From positions 62,001-126,000 of the forward strand of contig NZ_JACMSF010000014.1 of the NCBI RefSeq assembly GCF_014257025.1: a stretch of 64,000 bases of DNA, written 5' to 3'. The DNA is from Streptomyces cupreus (GTDB taxonomy: Bacteria > Actinomycetota > Actinomycetes > Streptomycetales > Streptomycetaceae). The notes under the pieces were generated by a model, which searched no databases, had not been told where the DNA came from, and was given only the letters and a program-made list of their open reading frames with translations. A program made the position numbers and the translations under genes. Shown one piece after another: positions 57,601 to 64,000 of this stretch (the first letter of the stretch is position 1; each line of letters begins with the position of its first letter).

Positions 57601-57829
57601 CCTCGAACAGCGCCGCGAGGGCGACGTCCTCGGCCAGGCCCAGTCCGGCGCCCGCACCTCGCTGAAGGTGCTGGCGGTCATCGAGGACGAGGAGATCATC
57701 GCGGAGGCAAGGGAGGAGGCAACGGCGGTGGTGGAGGCGGACCCGGAGCTGACCCACCTCCCAGGCCTGAGGACGGCCCTGGACGCACTTTTGGACGAGG
57801 AAAGGGAGCAGTACTTGGAAAAGGGGTGA
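54608..57829 (+). CDS. recG: ATP-dependent DNA helicase RecG, interrupted by an intein
   Basis: 1073 residues from the ATG at 54608; without the 338-residue intein the host protein is 735 residues, normal for RecG. Wedge/OB domain first (PRRYEERGQLTHLADL, LQLVFFG), then the helicase core: Walker A GEVGSGK (ends at residue 311) split from its following Thr by the intein, DEQHRFGVEQR (motif II), MTATPIPRT (III), and later VATTVIEVGVNVPNA, HQLRGRVGRG. RecG remodels stalled forks and Holliday junctions. Without protein splicing the ATP site would be destroyed, so splicing is required for function. It is divergent from the Hsp90-like gene. Confidence 0.95.
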   Translation: MDLVPALQEPLQQPLKSVLGPATAKVMAEHLGLHTVGDLLHHYPRRYEERGQLTHLADLPMDEHVTVVAQVADARLHTFASAKAPRGKGQRLEVTITDGSGRLQLVFFGNGVHKPHKELLPGTRAMFAGKVSVFNRRLQLAHPAYELLRGDGDETVETWAGALIPIYPATAKLESWKIGKAIQTVLPTAQDAVDPLPDGLREGRGLLPLPEALLKIHRPHTKADITDARSRLKWDEAFVLQVALARRRHADAQLPAVARKPKPDGLLTAFDDRLPFTLTEGQQRVTKEIFDDLATEHPMHRLLQGEVGSGKAQPLDSLVLTPAGFRRMGDLRVGDEIVVPDGEIALIDGVFPQGEREVWRLVLSDGSSVECDDEHLWIVGTSRGWHRGQAPKVMTTREIRLDTLEANGSSKWYLPAAAPVDLGDDSGLPLDPYLFGLLLGVGSFRHNLRLPAIDDEIRDAVAAAVAPDCRLVPVRGSRGDHTIQLTRRAGGARHPVIEALRDLRLWGMTSRGTFIPEAFKNTSIKNRLALLQGLMDTDGTVQMDGLAVSLCSASERLAEDVAWLVRSLGGQARILPKRAAFDVSVSLPEEYAPFRLTRKVQRVRPRPKYNTLRRGIRAVEYVGRKPVQCISVAHPSHAYVTDNFTVTHNTMVALRAMLAVVDAGGQAAMLAPTEVLAQQHHRSVVEMMGELAEGGMLGGAEQATKVVLLTGSMGAAARRQALLDLVTGEAGIVIGTHALIEDKVQFHDLGLVVVDEQHRFGVEQRDALRGKGKQPPHLLVMTATPIPRTVAMTVFGDLETSVLDQLPAGRSPIASHVVPAADKPHFLTRAWERVREEVENGHQAYVVCPRIGDEEVDPKKKSAEDEAEKRPPLAVLDVADQLAKGPLGGLKVEVLHGRMHPDDKDAVMRRFAAGETDVLVATTVIEVGVNVPNATAMVIMDADRFGVSQLHQLRGRVGRGSAPGLCLLVTEMPEASAARQRLNAVASTLDGFELSRIDLEQRREGDVLGQAQSGARTSLKVLAVIEDEEIIAEAREEATAVVEADPELTHLPGLRTALDALLDEEREQYLEKG
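55541..56554 (+). mobile_element. Class 3 intein with degenerate LAGLIDADG endonuclease
   Basis: Insert of 338 residues, in frame, between Lys311 and Thr of the RecG Walker A motif (GSGK/T). It starts with Ala (AQPLDSLVLTPAG), not Cys or Ser. The class 3 signature is complete: block B GSSVECDDEHLW has Trp66 at position 12, Cys318 lies in block F (VQCISV), and Thr336 precedes His337-Asn338 in block G, with Thr as +1 extein residue. LAGLIDADG motif 1 is LFGLLLGVG (residues 123-131), where Val130 replaces the catalytic Asp; motif 2 is LLQGLMDTDG (219-228), intact. Base composition by eye is lower in G+C than recG around it. Confidence 0.92.
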
Positions 57830-57953
57830 ACTGGAAGCGCCCCGACAGGGGCGGGGGCTGTATCGATATGCGGCTCCGCCGCGCGGGCGCGAGCGACCAC
57901 GACGGATCTGCTGCCACACTTAATCCATAACCACCCCCTACCAAGGACCGAAG

Positions 57954-58541
57954 ATGACCCGCGTGATCGCCGGCGCAGCCGGCGGACGTCGCCTGGCAGT
58001 CCCGCCGGGGACCGGCACCCGCCCCACCTCCGACCGCGCACGCGAAGGTCTCTTCTCCACCTGGCAGTCCCTCCTCGGCGGCCCCCTGGCGGGGGAGAGG
58101 GTCCTCGACCTGTACGCCGGTTCAGGAGCCGTCGGCCTGGAGGCACTCTCCCGCGGCGCCGGCCACACGCTCCTCGTGGAGGCCGACGCCCGAGCCGCCC
58201 GCGTGGTCCGCGAGAACGTCAGGAATCTCGGCCTCCCCGGCGCCGAGGTGAGGTCGGGCAAAGCCGAACAGATCATCCAGACCCCGGCACCGACCGAGCC
58301 GTACGACATCGTCTTCCTCGACCCGCCGTACAGAGTCACAGATCACGATCTTCGCGAGATTCTGCTCACACTCCGCTCAGGGGGCTGGCTCGCGCCGGAG
58401 GCACTCGTCACCGTGGAGCGCAGCACCAGAGGTGGCGAATTCCGGTGGCCGGACGGTTTCGAAGCGATTCGGGCCCGTCGTTACGGCGAGGGAACGTTTT
58501 GGTACGGTCGCGCCGCCTCCACGTGCGAAGACGCACGATGA
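57954..58541 (+). CDS. rsmD: 16S rRNA (guanine966-N2)-methyltransferase
   Basis: 195 residues from the ATG at 57954, with AAGGA upstream. SAM-dependent methyltransferase with RVIAGAAGGRRLAVPPG, RPTSDRAREGLFS, the SAM-binding VLDLYAGSGAVGLEALSRGA and the catalytic DPPY. It methylates G966 of 16S rRNA. The stop overlaps an ATG of the coaD frame, and coaD itself follows closely, a pairing common across bacteria. Confidence 0.95.
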   Translation: MTRVIAGAAGGRRLAVPPGTGTRPTSDRAREGLFSTWQSLLGGPLAGERVLDLYAGSGAVGLEALSRGAGHTLLVEADARAARVVRENVRNLGLPGAEVRSGKAEQIIQTPAPTEPYDIVFLDPPYRVTDHDLREILLTLRSGGWLAPEALVTVERSTRGGEFRWPDGFEAIRARRYGEGTFWYGRAASTCEDAR

Positions 58542-58567
58542 CCGGACCCGAGAGCGAGGGATCAGCA

Positions 58568-59047
58568 GTGCGCCGCGCCGTCTGTCCCGGGTCGTTCGAC
58601 CCGATCACCAACGGACACCTCGACATCATTTCCCGCGCCTCCAGGCTGTATGACGAGGTCTACGTCGCCGTCATGATCAACAAGGCCAAGAAGGGCCTGT
58701 TCGAGGTCGACGAGCGACTCGACCTCATCCGCCAGGTCACGGCGGAGTACGGGAACGTCCGGGTCGAGGCCTTCCACGGCCTCCTCGTCGACTTCTGCAA
58801 GCAGCGCGACATCCCCGCCATCGTCAAGGGTCTGCGGGCGGTCAGCGACTTCGACTACGAGCTTCAGATGGCCCAGATGAACAACGGCCTCTCGGGCGTC
58901 GAGACCCTCTTCGTGCCGACCAACCCCACCTACAGCTTCCTGTCCTCCTCGCTGGTCAAGGAGGTCGCGACCTGGGGCGGCGATGTCTCGCACCTGGTCC
59001 CGCCCGCCGTGCTGGAAGCCCTGAACGAGCGTCTGCGCAAGGACTGA
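58568..59047 (+). CDS. coaD: Phosphopantetheine adenylyltransferase
   Basis: 159 residues from the GTG at 58568, which has GAGGGA 7 bases upstream and gives the usual family length; an ATG at 58538 overlapping rsmD is less likely. Converts 4'-phosphopantetheine and ATP to dephospho-CoA. The nucleotidyl-transferase motif is PGSFDPITNGHLDII; also KGLRAVSDFDYELQMAQMN and the C-terminal YSFLSSSLVKEVA. It lies downstream of rsmD in the same operon. Confidence 0.96.
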   Translation: MRRAVCPGSFDPITNGHLDIISRASRLYDEVYVAVMINKAKKGLFEVDERLDLIRQVTAEYGNVRVEAFHGLLVDFCKQRDIPAIVKGLRAVSDFDYELQMAQMNNGLSGVETLFVPTNPTYSFLSSSLVKEVATWGGDVSHLVPPAVLEALNERLRKD

Positions 59048-59105
59048 TGGGGCTACAGTCGTCCCGTCCGTCTCCATCACAGCTGTAGAGAGTGGCGAGC
59101 ACACG

Positions 59106-60134
59106 GTGGACGTGCAGAAGAAGCTCGACGAGATCGTCGCGGCGGTCTCCAGTGCCCGGTCGATGCCGATGTCGGCCTCGTGCGTGGTCAACCGCGCCGA
59201 GCTGCTCTCGCTGCTCGAAGAGGTGCGCCAGGCCCTGCCCGGCTCCCTCGCGCAGGCCCAGGAGCTGATCGGCGACCGCGAGCAGATGGTCGAGCAGGCC
59301 CGTCAGGAGGCCGAGCGGATCATCCGTACCGCGCACGCCGAGCGCGGCTCGCTGATCTCCGACACGGAGGTCGCCCGCCGCTCCCAGGCCGAGGCCGACC
59401 GGATCCTCACCGAGGCCCGCAAGGAGGCCGAGGACATCCGCGCCGAGGCCGACGACTACGTCGACTCCAAGCTCGCCAACTTCGAGGTCGTCCTCACCAA
59501 GACCCTCGGCTCGGTCGGCCGCGGCCGCGAGAAGCTGCTCGGCACCGGCCCCGGCGTCGACGAGCAGGGCTACGAGGACGAGGACGCCCCCGAGCGCAGC
59601 CACGACCCGGAGACCCTGCGCCGTACCGCCGACGAGTACGTCGACGTCAAGCTCGGCGCCTTCGAGGCGGTCCTCGCCAAGACCCTGGAGGCCGTCGGCC
59701 GCGGCCGCCAGAAGCTGCACGGCCGGATCGCCACGGACGACCTCGGCGCCCTCGCCGACGACATGAGCACCGTCCAGCACTCCAGCGACGCCGACTACCT
59801 CGCCGACCTCGCGGCCCTGGCCGAGCAGGACGCCCCGGCCCCGCAGCAGCCCGAGCAGCCGGACTACGCTCCGCAGCAGCCGACGTACGACACCTACGGC
59901 GGCTACCAGCAGCCGGCGTACGCCCAGCAGGACCCGTACGGCTACCAGCAGGCCGATCCCTATGCCTACCAGGGCTACGACGCCCAGCAGGCCGCCTACG
60001 ACCCGCACCAGATGCCCCAGCAGGCCCAGCAGCCCCAGCAGGGCTACGCCCTCGACGAGACCAGCCTCTTCGACACCAGCATGATCAGCGCGGAGCAGCT
60101 GCGGGCGTACGAGCAGGGCCGCGGCCAGGGCTGA
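59106..60134 (+). CDS. Coiled-coil protein with Gln/Tyr-rich tail (DivIVA-like pattern)
   Basis: 342 residues from the GTG at 59106. Residues about 30-130 form a long charged coiled coil (LIGDREQMVEQARQEAERII, EADRILTEARKEAEDIRAEADDYVDSKL). Two related segments follow, DDYVDSKLANFEVVLTKTLGSVGRGREKL and DEYVDVKLGAFEAVLAKTLEAVGRGRQKL, an internal duplication. The last 90 residues are Gln/Tyr/Pro-rich, ending DTSMISAEQLRAYEQ. It resembles actinobacterial cell-division-initiation or ATP-synthase-b-like coiled-coil proteins. A cytoskeletal scaffold role is plausible but unproven. Confidence 0.78.
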   Translation: MDVQKKLDEIVAAVSSARSMPMSASCVVNRAELLSLLEEVRQALPGSLAQAQELIGDREQMVEQARQEAERIIRTAHAERGSLISDTEVARRSQAEADRILTEARKEAEDIRAEADDYVDSKLANFEVVLTKTLGSVGRGREKLLGTGPGVDEQGYEDEDAPERSHDPETLRRTADEYVDVKLGAFEAVLAKTLEAVGRGRQKLHGRIATDDLGALADDMSTVQHSSDADYLADLAALAEQDAPAPQQPEQPDYAPQQPTYDTYGGYQQPAYAQQDPYGYQQADPYAYQGYDAQQAAYDPHQMPQQAQQPQQGYALDETSLFDTSMISAEQLRAYEQGRGQG

Positions 60135-60166
60135 GCCGCGGGCGGTGGCCGGGGAAGCACACCGGA

Positions 60167-60196
60167 TTGGGCTGTTGGCGAAAGGTCCAGTATCCT
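60167..60196 (+). promoter_or_regulatory. Promoter of the yceD-rpmF-rnc operon
   Basis: TTGGGC at 60167-60172 and TATCCT at 60191-60196 with an 18-base spacer, about 90 bases before the yceD start. Confidence 0.5.
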
Positions 60197-60286
60197 GGCT
60201 CTTCGGTCGCGCGTACGTCCGCGATCAGCGCTGCCCGGGGACACCGAGGGGCAGCGTCCCCTGAGCTCAGAAGATCGAAAGCAGGA

Positions 60287-60937
60287 ATGGCTCTGAACGC
60301 CCGCCTCGACCACCGCAACCCTCTCGTGTTCGACACACACGAGCTGGGGCGGCGTCCTGGCGCGCTCCAGCGCCTGACCCGCACGGTCGACGCCCCCAAG
60401 GACCTCGGTCTGAAGGACGTCATCGGAGTGCCGGAAGGCGCCCCCATGGAGCTCGAACTCCGACTTGAGTCGGTCATGGAAGGGGTGCTTGTCACAGGCA
60501 CCGCCCGTGCACTGGCCGAGGGGGAGTGCGTAAGGTGTCTGGAGCCGCTTCAGCTCGATCTCGAAGCGGACTTCCAGGAGATGTTCTCGTACCCTGACGC
60601 CGACGATCGGGGCCGCCCCAAGGCGGAACCGACCGACGACGCCGAGGAAGACGAGGACAGGCTCTTCATCGAGGACGGCCTGTTCGACCTCGAACCCGTG
60701 CTGCGCGATGCGGTGGTGCTCGCACTGCCGATGCAGCCGGTGTGCCAGGAAGACTGCCCAGGTCTGTGCGCCGAGTGCGGCGCGCGCCTTGCGGACGACC
60801 CGGACCACCACCATGACGCCGTCGACATCCGTTGGGCGGCACTGCAGGGACTCGCCGGTTCACTCGGAGACGGCGAGAAGGACGAGATGAGCGGCGCCGA
60901 AGCGGAAGCGGGCGTCGACGAGAAGCAGGAGAAGTAG
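60287..60937 (+). CDS. yceD: DUF177/YceD protein (23S rRNA accumulation factor)
   Basis: 216 residues from the ATG at 60287, with GCAGGA upstream. DUF177 signatures are GVLVTGTARALAEGECVRCL, an acidic middle, and a C-terminal CQEDCPGLCAECGARLADDP with DIRWAAL, probably a zinc-binding site. Homologues in plants and bacteria are needed for large-subunit rRNA accumulation, and the gene is almost always next to rpmF, as here (2-base gap). It is the first gene of the yceD-rpmF-rnc operon. Confidence 0.9.
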   Translation: MALNARLDHRNPLVFDTHELGRRPGALQRLTRTVDAPKDLGLKDVIGVPEGAPMELELRLESVMEGVLVTGTARALAEGECVRCLEPLQLDLEADFQEMFSYPDADDRGRPKAEPTDDAEEDEDRLFIEDGLFDLEPVLRDAVVLALPMQPVCQEDCPGLCAECGARLADDPDHHHDAVDIRWAALQGLAGSLGDGEKDEMSGAEAEAGVDEKQEK

Positions 60938-60939
60938 CC

Positions 60940-61113
60940 GTGGCTGTTCCGAAGCGGAAGATGTCGCGCAGCAACACGCGCCACCGCCGGTCGCAGTGGA
61001 AGGCTGCGGTCCCCACCCTGGTTGCGTGCGAGCGCTGCCACGAGCCCAAGCAGCAGCACATCGCGTGCCCGTCTTGCGGCACCTACAACAAGCGCCAGGT
61101 CCTCGAGGTCTGA
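60940..61113 (+). CDS. rpmF: 50S ribosomal protein L32 (zinc-binding form)
   Basis: 57 residues from the GTG at 60940. VPKRKMSRSNTRHRRSQWKA is the family start. CERC and CPSCG pairs form the zinc ribbon, so this is the C+ paralogue. It lies between yceD (2-base gap, with GAAGCAGGAGAAG upstream) and rnc. Confidence 0.97.
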   Translation: MAVPKRKMSRSNTRHRRSQWKAAVPTLVACERCHEPKQQHIACPSCGTYNKRQVLEV

Positions 61114-61120
61114 GCGGCTG

Positions 61121-61927
61121 GTGAGAGGCACTGTGTCCACGCCGAAGAAGAACTCTGCGGAGACCACGGCCTCGTCCCACACGCTGTTGGAAGGGCGGCT
61201 CGGGTACAAACTCGAGTCCGCCCTTCTGGTGCGTGCGCTGACCCACCGTTCCTACGCGTACGAGAACGGCGGTCTGCCGACGAACGAGCGTCTTGAGTTC
61301 CTCGGGGACTCCGTGCTCGGCCTCGTCGTCACGGACACGCTGTACCGCACCCACCCCGACCTGCCCGAAGGCCAACTGGCCAAGTTGCGGGCCGCGGTGG
61401 TCAACTCGCGTGCGCTGGCGGAGGTGGGCCGTGGGCTCGACCTCGGTTCCTTCATCCGGCTCGGCCGCGGTGAAGAGGGCACGGGCGGCCGGGACAAGGC
61501 GTCCATCCTCGCCGACACCCTGGAAGCGGTGATCGGCGCGGTCTATCTCGACCAGGGCCTGGACTCGGCGGCGGAGCTGGTGCACCGCCTGTTCGACCCC
61601 CTGATCGAGAAGTCCTCGAACCTCGGTGCCGGCCTGGACTGGAAGACCAGTCTCCAGGAGCTCACCGCGACCGAGGGGCTCGGTGTGCCCGAGTACCTGG
61701 TCACGGAGACCGGCCCCGACCACGAGAAGACCTTCACTGCTGCCGCCCGCGTCGGAGGCGTCTCGTACGGCACCGGCACCGGCCGCAGCAAGAAGGAGGC
61801 GGAGCAGCAGGCCGCCGAGTCCGCCTGGCGGTCCATCCGGGCCGCGGCGGACGAGCGCGTCAAGCAGGCAGCCGCGGCAGCGGAGGTCGCCCCGGCGGAC
61901 GCCGACGAGGCGTCCGCCTCCGCCTGA
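61121..61927 (+). CDS. rnc: Ribonuclease III
   Basis: 268 residues from the GTG at 61121 (RGTVSTPKK...); the GTG at 61133 is an alternative with GAGAGG upstream. Endonuclease domain with the signature NERLEFLGDSVLGLVVTD and the metal-binding DKASILADTLEAVIGAVYLD. A double-stranded-RNA-binding domain follows (WKTSLQELTATEGLGVPEYLV, GRSKKEAEQQAAESAW). In S. coelicolor the orthologue (AbsB) processes rRNA and mRNA and affects antibiotic production. It is last in the operon. Confidence 0.96.
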   Translation: MRGTVSTPKKNSAETTASSHTLLEGRLGYKLESALLVRALTHRSYAYENGGLPTNERLEFLGDSVLGLVVTDTLYRTHPDLPEGQLAKLRAAVVNSRALAEVGRGLDLGSFIRLGRGEEGTGGRDKASILADTLEAVIGAVYLDQGLDSAAELVHRLFDPLIEKSSNLGAGLDWKTSLQELTATEGLGVPEYLVTETGPDHEKTFTAAARVGGVSYGTGTGRSKKEAEQQAAESAWRSIRAAADERVKQAAAAAEVAPADADEASASA

Positions 61928-62010
61928 GAAGCAGAACAGCGCGATCCGAGCGCCCGCACCCGTACCGGGGCGGGCGCTCGGCTCTTACACCGGCTCGTAC
62001 GGGGGATCCC

Positions 62011-62871
62011 ATGCCCGAGTTGCCCGAGGTCGAGGTCGTCCGGCGCGGTCTGGAGCGGTGGGTCGCCCACCGGACCGTCGCCGACGCCGAGGTGCTGCAC
62101 CCGCGCGCGGTACGCCGGCACATCGCGGGCCCCGACGACTTCGCGCACCGCCTCAAGGGCCACCGCGTCGGCGTCCCGAGCCGCCGCGGCAAGTATCTGT
62201 GGCTGCCGCTGGAGGACACCGGCCAGTCGGTCCTGGCCCACCTCGGCATGAGCGGCCAGCTCCTGGTGCAGCCGCACGAGGCGCCGGCAGAGAAGCATCT
62301 GCGGATCCGGGTGCGGTTCGCCGACGCCCTCGGCACCGAACTCCGTTTCGTCGACCAACGCACCTTCGGCGGACTGTCGTTGCACGACAACACCCCGGAC
62401 GGGCTGCCCGACGTCATCGCGCACATCGCCCGCGACCCCCTCGACACGCTCTTCGACGACGAGGCGTTCCACCAGGCGCTGCGCCGCAAGCGCAGCACCA
62501 TCAAACGGGCCCTGCTCGACCAGTCGTTGATCAGCGGCGTCGGCAACATCTACGCGGACGAGGCCCTTTGGCGCGCCCGACTGCACTACGACCGCCCGAC
62601 GGCGACCTTCACCCGCCCGCGCAGCCTAGAACTCCTGGGCCATGTACGGGATGTGATGAACGAGGCCCTCGCGGTGGGCGGCACCAGCTTCGACAGCCTG
62701 TACGTCAACGTCAACGGCGAGTCGGGCTACTTCGACCGGTCCCTGGACGCGTACGGCCGTGAGGGCCTGCCGTGCAAGAGGTGCGGCACGCCGATGCGCC
62801 GACGGCCGTGGATGAACCGGTCGAGCTACTTCTGCCCCAAGTGTCAGCGGGCGCCGCGGGTTTCGTCGTAA
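62011..62871 (+). CDS. mutM: Formamidopyrimidine-DNA glycosylase
   Basis: 286 residues from the ATG at 62011. Removes 8-oxoguanine and formamidopyrimidines and nicks the DNA. Catalytic PELPEVEVV (Pro after Met, then Glu) at the N-terminus, the RRGKYLWLPL beta-strand lysine region, HLGMSGQL, QSLISGVGNIYADE, and a C-terminal zinc finger CKRCGTPMRR...YFCPKCQR. Its 3' end overlaps the convergent HxlR gene by 28 bases. No terminator was seen between them. Confidence 0.97.
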   Translation: MPELPEVEVVRRGLERWVAHRTVADAEVLHPRAVRRHIAGPDDFAHRLKGHRVGVPSRRGKYLWLPLEDTGQSVLAHLGMSGQLLVQPHEAPAEKHLRIRVRFADALGTELRFVDQRTFGGLSLHDNTPDGLPDVIAHIARDPLDTLFDDEAFHQALRRKRSTIKRALLDQSLISGVGNIYADEALWRARLHYDRPTATFTRPRSLELLGHVRDVMNEALAVGGTSFDSLYVNVNGESGYFDRSLDAYGREGLPCKRCGTPMRRRPWMNRSSYFCPKCQRAPRVSS

Positions 62872-63245
62872 CGCTCGCGCGATTCCAGCACGTCGTCCAT
62901 GCGGCCCTCCAGGAAGTGGATGAGGCCGAGCAGCCGGGTGGCCACCTCTTGGCCGAGCGGCGTCAGTTCGTAGTCCACGCGGGGCGGGTTCGTCGGCTGT
63001 GCCTCGCGGTGCACCAGGCCGTCGCGCTCCAGCGCGTGCAGGGTCTGGGACAGCATCTTCTCGCTCACACCGTCGACGCGTCGGCGCAGCTCGTTGAAGC
63101 GCAGCGGTCCTTCGTGCAGGGCCCCGAGCGTGAGCGCGCCCCAGCGGCCCGTGACGTGCTCCAGCGTGCCGCGCGAGGGGCAGGCCTTGGCGAACACGTT
63201 GTACGGCAGGTCCTGCTCCGCCGTGCGCTCCTGGGTGATGTCCAT
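62844..63245 (-). CDS. HxlR-family transcriptional regulator
   Basis: 133 residues from the ATG at 63245; an upstream start at 63266 is possible. The winged-helix HxlR domain is clear: CPSRGTLEHVTGRWGALTLGAL, LRFNELRRRVDGVSEKMLSQ, TLHALERDGLVHR and YELTPLG. The Cys in KACPSRG matches the redox-sensing Cys of QorR/HypR-type members that sense quinones or electrophiles. The divergent flavoprotein gene and the perfect operator between them fit such a role. Confidence 0.9.
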   Translation of the reverse strand: MDITQERTAEQDLPYNVFAKACPSRGTLEHVTGRWGALTLGALHEGPLRFNELRRRVDGVSEKMLSQTLHALERDGLVHREAQPTNPPRVDYELTPLGQEVATRLLGLIHFLEGRMDDVLESRERYDETRGAR

Positions 63246-63284
63246 GGCTGAAGCGTACTCCAGCACAGCGCTAACCCGGGGGTT

Positions 63285-63305
63285 GCACTAACCAGAAGTT
63301 AGTGC
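63285..63305. promoter_or_regulatory. HxlR operator candidate
   Basis: GCACTAAC and GTTAGTGC form a perfect 8-bp inverted repeat with a 5-base spacer, between the divergent HxlR and flavoprotein genes. A related half-site, GCGCTAAC, lies at about 63268-63275. Confidence 0.65.
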
Positions 63306-63353
63306 TTTCATTTCGGAATCGCCAGTGACCTGCTCATTCCAGGAGTGCACATC

Positions 63354-63944
63354 GTGACCACCCCCGTCGTCTCCATCGCCTACCACTCCGGCTACGGCCA
63401 CACCGCCGTTCTCGCCGAGGCCGTCCGGACCGGTGCCGTCGAGGCGGGTGCCGAGGTGCACCTGATCAACGTTGCCGAGATCACCGAGGAGCAGTGGACG
63501 GCCCTCGACGGCTCCGACGCCATCGTCTTCGGCTCGCCCACCTATATGGGCACCGCCTCCGGCCCCTTCCATGTCTTCGCCGAGGCCACCTCCAAGCGCT
63601 GGTTCGGCCAGGACTGGAAGGACAAGCTGGCCGCCGGCTTCACCAACTCCGGCTCCAAGAGCGGCGACAAGCTGCACACGCTCCAGTTCTTCCAGATCCT
63701 CGCCGCGCAGCACGGCATGCACTGGATCAACCTCGGTCTGCACCCGGGCTGGAACAACAGCGAGGGCTCCGAGCACGACCTCAACCGGCTCGGCGTGTTC
63801 GCCGGCGCCGCCGCGCAGACCAACGTCGACGAGGGCCCCGACGCCGTCCACAAGGCCGACGTGGCGACCGCCGAGCACCTCGGCCGCCGGGTAGCCGAGG
63901 CCGCGCGGGTGTTCGCGCGGGGCCGGGCCGCCGTAGCCGCGTAA
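63354..63944 (+). CDS. Flavodoxin-like NAD(P)H:quinone/FMN reductase (WrbA-like)
   Basis: 196 residues from the GTG at 63354, with AGGAG 8 bases upstream (a GTG at 63345 is an alternative). Flavodoxin fold: SIAYHSGYGHTAVLAEAV at the N-terminus (FMN-phosphate loop), AIVFGSPTYMGTASGPFHVF, and GFTNSGSKSGDKLHTL. WrbA-type enzymes reduce quinones by two electrons and so protect against electrophile stress. The divergent HxlR regulator probably represses it until a quinone is sensed; that is inference. A strong terminator follows. Confidence 0.87.
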   Translation: MTTPVVSIAYHSGYGHTAVLAEAVRTGAVEAGAEVHLINVAEITEEQWTALDGSDAIVFGSPTYMGTASGPFHVFAEATSKRWFGQDWKDKLAAGFTNSGSKSGDKLHTLQFFQILAAQHGMHWINLGLHPGWNNSEGSEHDLNRLGVFAGAAAQTNVDEGPDAVHKADVATAEHLGRRVAEAARVFARGRAAVAA

Positions 63945-63955
63945 GGGCACACGCA

Positions 63956-63992
63956 CGAGGGCTCCCACCCGGTCACCGGATGGGAGCCCTCG
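63956..63992 (+). terminator. Terminator after the flavoprotein gene
   Basis: Perfect 12-bp stem CGAGGGCTCCCA/TGGGAGCCCTCG with an inner CCGGTCACCGG hairpin loop. Confidence 0.9.
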
Positions 63993-64000
63993 CGCGTACG

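Overview
High-G+C actinobacterial chromosome, almost certainly a Streptomyces. GTG and TTG starts are common, conservon operons are present, and HupS carries a lysine-rich tail. From memory, the gene order pruA - leuB - ilvE - accB/accE - conservons - gltX - ndgR - leuCD - hupS - gpsA - ddl - thiL - rpmB - recG - coaD - rpmF - rnc - mutM matches the core of the S. coelicolor chromosome around SCO5520-SCO5573. Most of the window is therefore conserved housekeeping DNA with a few accessory islands.

Layout. 1-6.7 kb: 3' end of pruA, two small proteins, a secreted phosphoesterase, leuB, ilvE and an NCS1 permease. 6.8-10.9 kb: an operon with a fused urease gamma/beta subunit, a divergent urease alpha subunit, an agmatine-deiminase-like enzyme and a TetR regulator. 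11-17.8 kb: a secreted beta-propeller protein, cimA behind an attenuator-like leader, decayed lectin and GH3 remnants, a membrane protein and a trypsin. 17.9-20.7 kb: yceI, accB and accE. 20.7-31.1 kb: two tandem conservons (CvnA-B-C-D twice). 31.7-35 kb: a small repeat-bearing protein, a FAH-family hydrolase, gltX and five tRNA genes (Gln, Glu, Glu, Gln, Glu). 35-39.4 kb: a MerR regulator with its divergent partner, ndgR and leuCD. 39.6-47.7 kb: hupS, cofC, plsC-like, gpsA, ddl, thiL, thiD and rpmB. 48-57.8 kb: a DAK2 protein, a coupled TPR/Hsp90-like pair and recG interrupted by an intein. 58-64 kb: rsmD, coaD, a coiled-coil protein, yceD-rpmF-rnc, mutM, and an HxlR regulator with a divergent flavoprotein.

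How the parts connect. Branched-chain amino-acid synthesis is spread over leuB, ilvE, cimA and leuCD, with the regulator ndgR next to leuC and an Ile-codon leader plus terminator before cimA. gltX sits beside genes for tRNA-Glu and tRNA-Gln, the two species a non-discriminating GluRS charges. yceD-rpmF-rnc forms a ribosome/RNA-processing operon.

Most unusual items. (1) A 338-residue intein in the Walker A motif of RecG begins with Ala and carries the complete Trp-Cys-Thr signature of class 3 inteins; one of its two LAGLIDADG motifs has lost the catalytic acid. (2) A 975-residue TPR protein is translationally coupled to an Hsp90-like ATPase. (3) A urease alpha subunit keeps all nickel ligands but has Val in place of the mobile-flap Cys, has no accessory genes beside it, and is embedded with an agmatine-deiminase homologue. 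(4) cimA has an attenuator-like leader.
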